Part shown: positions 60,801 through 64,000 of the stretch, piece after piece
Layout: each line of letters opens with the position of its first letter
How positions within the stretch are numbered: position 1 is the first letter of the stretch
From: Tanytarsus gracilentus
Taxonomy: Eukaryota; Arthropoda; Insecta; Diptera; Chironomidae
Assembly: GCA_038502055.1 (NCBI GenBank)
Contig: JAXRKN010000038.1
Location: forward strand, 4,588,001-4,652,000
Direction of reading: 5' to 3'
Length of the DNA stretch: 64,000 bases
Translations under genes and position numbers: made by a program
The notes under the pieces: generated by a model
What the model was told of the DNA's origin: nothing
What the model saw: the letters and a program-made list of their open reading frames with translations, nothing else
The model's database searches: none

Positions 60801-63244
60801 AAGAGTCCTCGAAGCCGACATCAACACTCACATCGCCCTTTACAAGGCCAACGGGTGCGATTAAGAAAATTTCGCCTGAAGATAAAAATGCCCTCAATAT
60901 TCTCGATGGAACGAGTCCGAGTAAAGCAAAGCCAAGATTTAGAGGTAAAACTCGTAAAACACCCCGAACCCGAACGCCAATCTCTAACGATGAAACTGCT
61001 CGACGACTGAGTAAATCTTCAATCATAAAAAGTCCCGAAAAACTATCAGTTATCGCTACACCAATACCACAACAGCTCAAACTAGCACCACCGCCAATAA
61101 CAACGGAAAAATGTGAGACTAAAAAACTTCTGCCAAAGCCATGTACTTTTGCATCGCCTTCAAAGCAACTAAAAAAGACTTCCGCACAGAGACTGAAAGC
61201 AATTTCAACGGAATCTCTGCGTTCCGTTTCTCCTGGGTCGGATTCGGTTTTCTATAGCGAGGCAGACATGCATGACCATCAAATTCATTGTCATCATTGC
61301 GGCAAGGAAGTTGAAGTTATAACAGCTGTGGGCGGATCAGAGGAGTCGGTCGTCATTGTCGATGACGGTCCGGATATTGTTCAGCCGCCCGAAGGCTTTG
61401 CAGACTCTCCCAATGGTGTCAGTAAAGTTCCGCCAGCTCTCAAATATTACAAGCGATTTCGTTCGGTAGATAGACGACACAAAAAGGGAAGCAATGGAAG
61501 GGCAAAGGTGAGTTTTAAATACCACCCTCAAATTTCTTTTTTTATACCGCTAATAATGAAATTTTTTCTTTGTCGCAGAGCGAAGAGCGTGGCACGGAGG
61601 AATTAACGAAAATTCGTGGGACGGGTTCAACTCCATGTGTTGTTCCAACGTGCACTCACGACCATCACGGTCACGATCCAGAGCAGGGCATTTATCAAGG
61701 CTCCTATTCGAAGGGTCAATGGATATGCATAGCGGATAAAGAGTTTTGGCGTAAAAATGAAATTCAACCCGAAGTTAGATTTTCGGACGGCAATTGTGCG
61801 CCGAGCAGTGAAAGACGAGGCTCAACTGACTCGGAAAAAGAGTTTCGAAAAAAGTATCAGGCCATCACTCATCGTCTCGTACATAGAAAGTCCTGCATGG
61901 AAATGTATCGACGACAGAGCAGTAATTCGTTCGGTAAGTTAACTCAATATGGCACTTCACGGTCATCCGTCTCGAGCATAAATTTTCCCTTTCTCTCTTC
62001 CATTTTTTTTACAGATACTGATAAGCATGTTATAGTTCAACGACTCTCAGGTGAATTTGGATTCCGAATTCATGGCTCGAAACCAGTTGTTGTTTCGGCC
62101 ATAGAAAAAGATACGCCAGCTGAGACATCGGGCTTGGAAGTGGGCGATATCGTTTTAGCGGTAAATGGAATTTCAGTTGTAGACAAGAGTCACTCTGAGG
62201 TCGTTAAAATTGCTCATGCCGGAAGTGATACGCTCGAGTTAGAAGTTGCGAGAACGATTAATGCTCTTTCGCCACTTAACGAGATGCCAGCAACTGTTGG
62301 CATGCAAAGTGCACTCTATTCCGGTTATTTGTGGCGTAAGGCGGGCAGCAGTGAAATAGTAAAGTGGATTCGCCGTTGGTATTGTCTGCGTTCCGATCAA
62401 TGTCTTTACTACTATAAATCAGAGGCTGACATTCAGCCTCTCGGAATAGTTTTGCTCGCAAGTCACGTGGTCTCACATTTACCATTTGAAAAATCTAGCC
62501 GTCCATTTTCATTCTCCATTGAGTCTTCAGAGTCAAAAACACTCATCCTTGCCGCTGACACACAAGACGCAGCTAACGGTTGGATAGCCATCATGGGTCA
62601 TGCCTTAGGACAGAATGATCCATGGCTTGAAGTTAGCACACGCAATCTCAAATTACCACCATCATCCATCATACGACCCGACTGTGCCGGATTTCTCATG
62701 AAACTCGGCCTACGATGGCGCTCTTGGACGAAACGATATTGCGTGCTCAAGGATGCTTGCCTCTACTTTTATTACGAACCAAATAGCAAGAATGCAATCG
62801 GTATGTCACATTTCCAAATTAATTTATGTGATTTCCGATAACTCATAATCGTTTTTTTTCACTCCCTCTCTTCTCTTACTTCTGGTGACAAATAGGCATG
62901 GTGTGCTTGCAGGGATATCGTGTCCAACCGTTCGCAACAGGCGGCAAAAAGTATGCGTTTGAATTGATACCAGCAGATTCAAAATATCGCAATTATTACT
63001 TTCACACAGAGACGGAAATGGAAAAGAAGCGGTAAGCGAATAGACTCATTCACATTTCCAAGTTTGATTTATGTTACCACCGAGTATTATGTGAAAGCTT
63101 TTTTTCGTTTTAATGCGTATGTCATGTGCTCAAATCTACACACACACAGCAATAATCCACTGTCTCATTTTTCTTCTTTTTTTCCCTTTTGACAGATGGG
63201 TTGCAGCTCTTGAATATTCAATAGACCGTTGGATGAAAGCATAA
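28465..63244 (+). CDS. Large PDZ-PH-PH scaffold protein, 16 coding exons, 1913 residues
   Basis: Joined exons: 28465-28498, 37167-37216, 37315-37619, 37876-38127, 38499-38582, 46209-46626, 51680-51807, 51916-53292, 53362-53476, 58530-58876, 59263-59426, 60366-61507, 61579-61933, 62015-62800, 62896-63031, 63196-63244. All introns are GT-AG and every phase agrees; the sum is 5742 nt, exactly 1914 codons with the stop. Residues 1 to about 1590 are mainly low-complexity (Ser, Gln, His, acidic and Pro-rich runs). A PDZ domain follows at about 1596-1670 (carboxylate-loop motif EFGFRI; GLEVGDIVLAVNG), then PH domains at about 1693-1789 (GYLWRKA, RRWYCLR) and 1814-1910 (GFLMKLG, KRYCVLK, final helix RWVAALEYSIDRW). 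Such proteins usually sit at membranes, PH binding phosphoinositides and PDZ binding C-terminal tails. From memory the order may match the insect protein kramer, but this is unchecked and no symbol is given. The ATG at 28471 has the better Kozak context and is an alternative start. A 5' UTR intron ends at 28438. Confidence 0.85.
30823..31926 (-). mobile_element. Tandem-repeat-bearing element family, copy 3 (reversed; 129-bp, 17-bp and 25-bp-type arrays)
   Basis: Read on the minus strand it starts with TGTTTCAAAACCCACACGTG (right end, about 31921) and a GTAACCCACTTGTAACAGATC segment. Next come GGGGAAG/AAGCC units, then about 23 units of a 17-bp repeat (TGTTCCATTTTCCACTG type). Two to three units related to the 129-bp repeat follow, then the conserved 3' block, a shortened GACG run, and the end GTGGGTTACACTAAAAA (left end). 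It contains the modules of both copy 2 and copy 4, so it links the two. It lies in intron 1 of the PDZ-PH gene, opposite to that gene. Confidence 0.82.
31396..31790 (-). repeat. 17-bp minisatellite in element copy 3
   Basis: About 23 units, on the plus strand of the form TGGAAAATGGAACACAG, with some units shortened by two or three bases. Because 17 is not divisible by three, all three minus-strand frames read the same repeating FHFPLCSIFHCVPF-like peptide; these frames are not genes. The same 17-bp unit builds the array in copy 4 (53780-54130). Confidence 0.9.
33780..33837 (+). repeat. (GA)n microsatellite, about 29 dinucleotides
   Basis: Uninterrupted alternating GA in intron 1 of the PDZ-PH gene, giving an Arg-Glu frame by chance. 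In insects GAGAG runs can bind GAGA factor; whether this one does is unknown. Confidence 0.95.
37167..37216 (+). CDS. PDZ-PH gene coding exon 2
   Basis: Acceptor TTATCATAG and donor CACAG^GTAAAT. In the frame set by exon 1 it reads LHHAASLGNIDAAPSQ and ends on a complete codon, as exon 3 requires. It is only 50 nt and the acceptor lacks a strong pyrimidine tract, so this is the least certain exon. Confidence 0.7.
37315..37619 (+). CDS. PDZ-PH gene coding exon 3
   Basis: Acceptor CTGTTCAG after a CCTCTCCC tract. The exon opens TAFNYAARNYDSEDESM and ends HP plus AG at donor AAG^GTAATAA, completing Arg with exon 4. A nearer acceptor (TATGCAG at 37333) would break the frame with exon 2. The sequence is hydrophilic with no recognised domain. 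Confidence 0.82.
37876..38127 (+). CDS. PDZ-PH gene coding exon 4
   Basis: Acceptor CTTCCATTTAG, donor ACTGG^GTGAGT. It encodes YQKPISCDEDDIENSYF and on to SSEQITG, Ser/Asp-rich and probably disordered. Both junction phases are 2. Confidence 0.85.
38499..38582 (+). CDS. PDZ-PH gene coding exon 5
   Basis: Acceptor TTAATTAACAG, donor CCAAG^GTAAGA. It encodes YRCPAHINLPSNATPASG and on to QQEMPP. Phase 2 at both ends means skipping it (84 nt, 28 codons) would keep the frame, so it could be an alternative cassette. Confidence 0.8.
38583..46208 (+). other. Intron 5 of the PDZ-PH gene (7.6 kb), hosting a nested antisense receptor gene
   Basis: AT-rich. The only coding content found is the minus-strand ionotropic receptor at 43368-45518. 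The remainder (38583-43367 and 45519-46208) shows no supportable exon or transposon. Confidence 0.75.
43368..45518 (-). CDS. Ionotropic receptor (divergent IR family), two exons, 626 residues
   Basis: Ligand-gated cation channel of the insect IR family, related to ionotropic glutamate receptors and typically in chemosensory neuron membranes. Exons 45518-44167 and 43896-43368 are joined at GAG^GTGTGT / TTTTCAG^C, making Ser-451; the total fits the usual IR length. A signal peptide occupies about residues 1-20. Then come a short N-terminal region, ligand-binding lobe 1 (about 200-310; TFEYAP, CSRPYYAVTF), TM1 at 326-346, a pore loop near 358-378, TM2 at 386-407, lobe 2 (about 430-555; TYHVCKEHLYTVNNGLLF) and TM3 at 566-588. 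The SYTANL-type motif after TM2 is replaced by GGLFKFLQSD, as in divergent IRs rather than glutamate receptors. No stop interrupts the gene. It lies entirely within intron 5 of the PDZ-PH gene on the opposite strand. Subtype not assigned. Confidence 0.88.
46209..46626 (+). CDS. PDZ-PH gene coding exon 6
   Basis: Acceptor TATTGAATTAG, donor CATAGG^GTGAGT. It opens TKHVSFARSLTLASFDDAIG, which looks conserved, followed by a Gln-rich stretch (residues about 288-345). Two TQT motifs follow at 356-358 (KTQATQTEV) and 369-371 (PATQTLSL), resembling dynein light chain LC8 binding sites. Confidence 0.87.
46627..51679 (+). other. Intron 6 of the PDZ-PH gene (5.1 kb)
   Basis: No coding exon supported on either strand. 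A motif GGGGTCATTTGAAAATTGCG at 46835 resembles a transposon end, but no partner end was found nearby. Otherwise plain AT-rich sequence. Confidence 0.6.
51680..51807 (+). CDS. PDZ-PH gene coding exon 7
   Basis: Acceptor CATCTTTCACAG, donor GAAG^GTAAGA. It encodes VKMVSQGAQTNGMNGNKK and on to SCQYEDDR. Phase 0 in, phase 2 out. Confidence 0.85.
51916..53292 (+). CDS. PDZ-PH gene coding exon 8 (largest, low-complexity)
   Basis: Acceptor CGTAATTCAG, donor AAT^GTGAGT. It encodes residues about 424-883, starting PNDHEMLYRTQSEDSPKSPK. It contains Ser/His-rich segments with repeated HSLPRR, a Gln run (VVAQQQQQQV), a strongly acidic block (ECEEDCDYEEQPEINEENEE region, near residue 670), and ends in a proline run (LPLPPPP) continued by exon 9. 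Likely disordered, with possible SH3/WW/EVH1-type ligands. Several antisense and offset frames across it are shadows. Confidence 0.9.
53362..53476 (+). CDS. PDZ-PH gene coding exon 9
   Basis: Acceptor CGTTAAATAG, donor CAG^GTGAGT. It encodes PTDGNSLLTPSTRRKHLQ and on to DIEDIADQ. Its donor is only 34 bp from the start of element copy 4. Confidence 0.85.
53580..53675 (+). repeat. 25-bp tandem repeat in element copy 4
   Basis: Units of GGGGAAGCCTTTTAGGTGAA followed by GCCTT, about four copies with one shortened to 12 bp. Diverged relatives are in copy 3 at about 31800-31855 (reversed). Confidence 0.8.
53780..54130 (+). repeat. 17-bp minisatellite in element copy 4
   Basis: About twenty near-identical units ATGTTCCATTTTCCATC. 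The three plus-strand frames all give the same repeating peptide, so none is a gene. Unit and length match the array in copy 3, at the same place between the 5' end and the conserved 3' block. Confidence 0.93.
54703..55146 (+). repeat. 18-bp minisatellite of 25 units carrying Rel/NF-kB consensus sites
   Basis: GGGAATTTCCCAG plus NNGTT repeats every 18 bp from 54703 to 55135. The first unit has GGGAATTTGCC; the other 24 have a perfect GGGAATTTCC. The linker has three forms: GTG (11 times), GAG (9) and TTG (4), the first creating CAGGTG E-boxes. Because the unit is near-palindromic and 18 bp long, both strands stay open, giving six-residue repeat peptides that are not genes. AAAACTATTT occurs on both flanks (about 54672 and 55146). 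It lies in intron 9 of the PDZ-PH gene, 280 bp after element copy 4. Confidence 0.95.
58530..58876 (+). CDS. PDZ-PH gene coding exon 10
   Basis: Acceptor CTTGACATTTCAG, donor CACAG^GTGAGA. It encodes PLPPLPPLATPTYSLIPP, then a Thr/Ser-rich stretch and a basic end (KRKDIKKHLQHKNKH). Disordered, with a proline-rich start. Confidence 0.87.
58877..59262 (+). other. Intron 10 of the PDZ-PH gene
   Basis: 386 bp; nothing beyond a short CA run (about 58990-59003) and A-rich sequence. Confidence 0.7.
59263..59426 (+). CDS. PDZ-PH gene coding exon 11 (alternative donor at 59468)
   Basis: Acceptor TTATCAAACTAG. It encodes SNESLESSGAKTSSES and on to PPQAHVP. Two donors fit: CCAG^GTATAAG after 59426 and GCAG^GTTAACA after 59468. 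Both leave phase 1, so the longer form only adds 14 residues (GIRFATSFKASHIA). Confidence 0.8.
59469..60365 (+). other. Intron 11 of the PDZ-PH gene
   Basis: About 0.9 kb. Open frames of up to 130 codons on the plus strand here lack the character of the neighbouring exons (Cys/Phe/Ile-rich, no splice support) and are taken as intron. Confidence 0.7.
60366..61507 (+). CDS. PDZ-PH gene coding exon 12
   Basis: Acceptor TTTGCATCTAG (weak tract), donor AAAG^GTGAGT. It encodes residues 1092-1472: Ser/Lys/Pro-rich, with basic patches (REWNEEDRRRKKGNFKLEF) and a short Cys/His cluster (HDHQIHCHHCGKE, Cys 1400 and 1403). Towards the end it reads VPPALKYYKRFRSVDRRHKK. Confidence 0.9.
61579..61933 (+). 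CDS. PDZ-PH gene coding exon 13
   Basis: Acceptor TTTGTCGCAG, donor TTCG^GTAAGT. It encodes residues from 1473: SEERGTEELTKIRG, a second Cys/His cluster (CVVPTCTHDHHGHD), then an ordered-looking stretch (GQWICIADKEFWRKNEIQPE) and a basic segment up to the PDZ domain. The following 81-nt intron has no stop. Confidence 0.88.
62015..62800 (+). CDS. PDZ-PH gene coding exon 14 (PDZ, PH1, start of PH2)
   Basis: Acceptor TTTTTTTTACAG, donor ATCG^GTATGT. It encodes the PDZ domain (VIVQRLSGEFGFRIHGSK to LELEVAR), a linker, PH1 (YSGYLWRKAGSSE to IMGHALG) and the first strands of PH2 (AGFLMKLGLRWRSWTKRYCV). The PDZ peptide-binding loop and the basic face of both PH beta1-beta2 regions are kept, so the domains look functional. 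Confidence 0.93.
62896..63031 (+). CDS. PDZ-PH gene coding exon 15 (PH2)
   Basis: Acceptor GTGACAAATAG, donor AGCG^GTAAGC. It encodes MVCLQGYRVQPFATGGKKYA and on to ETEMEKK, the middle strands of the second PH domain. Confidence 0.9.
63196..63244 (+). CDS. PDZ-PH gene terminal exon 16
   Basis: Acceptor CCCTTTTGACAG. It encodes WVAALEYSIDRWMKA and stops at TAA 63242-63244. The Trp in the C-terminal helix is the hallmark PH residue, so the protein ends with the domain. Confidence 0.92.
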
Positions 63245-64000
63245 AGTAGTTCATCTCATTTTGTCAGAAAAAAAACTATATTCATTACTCATAAACTAGG
63301 AAAAACAAAGTATTCTAATGACGAAGAAAAAAGGGGAATCTTACTCTTATATTGAATTAAAAAATGAAAATTTTAGGATTAAATTCGCGACATGGAAGAC
63401 ACGCACATTATCGATAAATGAATTAGTTAAATCTGTAGCTTTTTAGTGAGTTAAGAATGAAAATCAAAAGTTATTCATAATTGATTATTCGATGAACTTT
63501 GCGAAGTCATGACAATTAATTCTCGTTTTATTACAACCTCAATAGCTGTCTCTCGAGCGACAGTCTAAAAATATGATATCATGAAGATTTATTTTGGTCT
63601 CACGATAAAAAGTGAAGAAAAAAATATCTCCAAGGATTTCTTTCTGCAAACATAAATCATTAAGACATATTGCTTGCTTTCATTCATTCGACGCTGTTTG
63701 CAGAATTTTTTTTCTTCTTCTTTTTTGATGCATTTTATTTCATCGCAGTGACATACCTGTAAGTTATGAGATTTCATTAAAATTTTATTAAAGTTGAAGC
63801 TTTTATCGGTTTTAGCATTTTTATTAAAGTTCAGTGAATTTCCGTAACAAGAAAAATTAAATTTTTAATTTTGTCAAGAAGACATTGAATAATTTTAAGA
63901 ACCTCTAAATGTTAAAATAGATCAATGGAAAAAAATTTAGAAGAATTCATTTGTAGTAAAATCAAAGATTCATAAAATTATTAAATGCCTCTTTATTCAC
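63245..64000 (+). other. 3' UTR and downstream flank of the PDZ-PH gene
   Basis: No further coding sequence. I see no AATAAA; ATTAAA variants at about 63355 and 63775 are possible polyadenylation signals. The end of the transcript is not defined. Confidence 0.5.

Overview
The window is AT-rich animal DNA: short coding islands, GT-AG introns, long homopolymer and purine runs. The genes (an odd-skipped-family zinc finger, an ionotropic receptor, a PDZ/PH scaffold with long low-complexity exons) point to an insect, most likely a lower dipteran such as a midge. I cannot fix the species. There is no sign of prokaryotic organisation.

Layout. From 1 to 12464 there is no gene body; it reads as the large intron (or flank) beyond the donor of a minus-strand exon at 12465-13187. 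That exon encodes the N-terminal part and one and a half zinc fingers of an odd-skipped/bowl-type transcription factor. Positions 13188-26634 are its non-coding upstream side. A single-exon minus-strand gene (26635-27546) encodes a secreted protein of 303 residues with a duplicated four-cysteine module.

From 28439 to 63244 I reconstruct one plus-strand gene of 16 coding exons. Every junction keeps frame, giving 1913 codons plus stop. The product is a long, mostly disordered protein that ends in PDZ-PH-PH. A two-exon ionotropic receptor (626 codons) lies antisense inside its fifth intron.

Repeats. The most unusual content is a dispersed element family with four copies (4265-4980, 19324-20191, 30823-31926 reversed, 53511-54421). 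The copies share both ends, including an 11-bp subterminal inverted repeat in the intact copies, and a roughly 230-bp 3' block. Between them they carry a changing set of internal tandem arrays with 129-bp, 25-bp, 17-bp and 4-bp units. Copy 1 sits inside a second element with 17-bp terminal inverted repeats (3484-5392). A third element (9203-9826) is a retroposon flanked by a perfect 30-bp direct repeat. In intron 9 of the PDZ-PH gene, just past copy 4, an 18-bp minisatellite holds 24 perfect Rel/NF-kB-type GGGAATTTCC sequences in a row.

How the genes relate: nothing suggests a shared pathway. The developmental regulator, the secreted protein, the chemosensory-type receptor and the PDZ-PH protein are neighbours only, with the receptor nested in the scaffold gene. 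All calls come from reading the sequence and checking splice phase; no database search was run.
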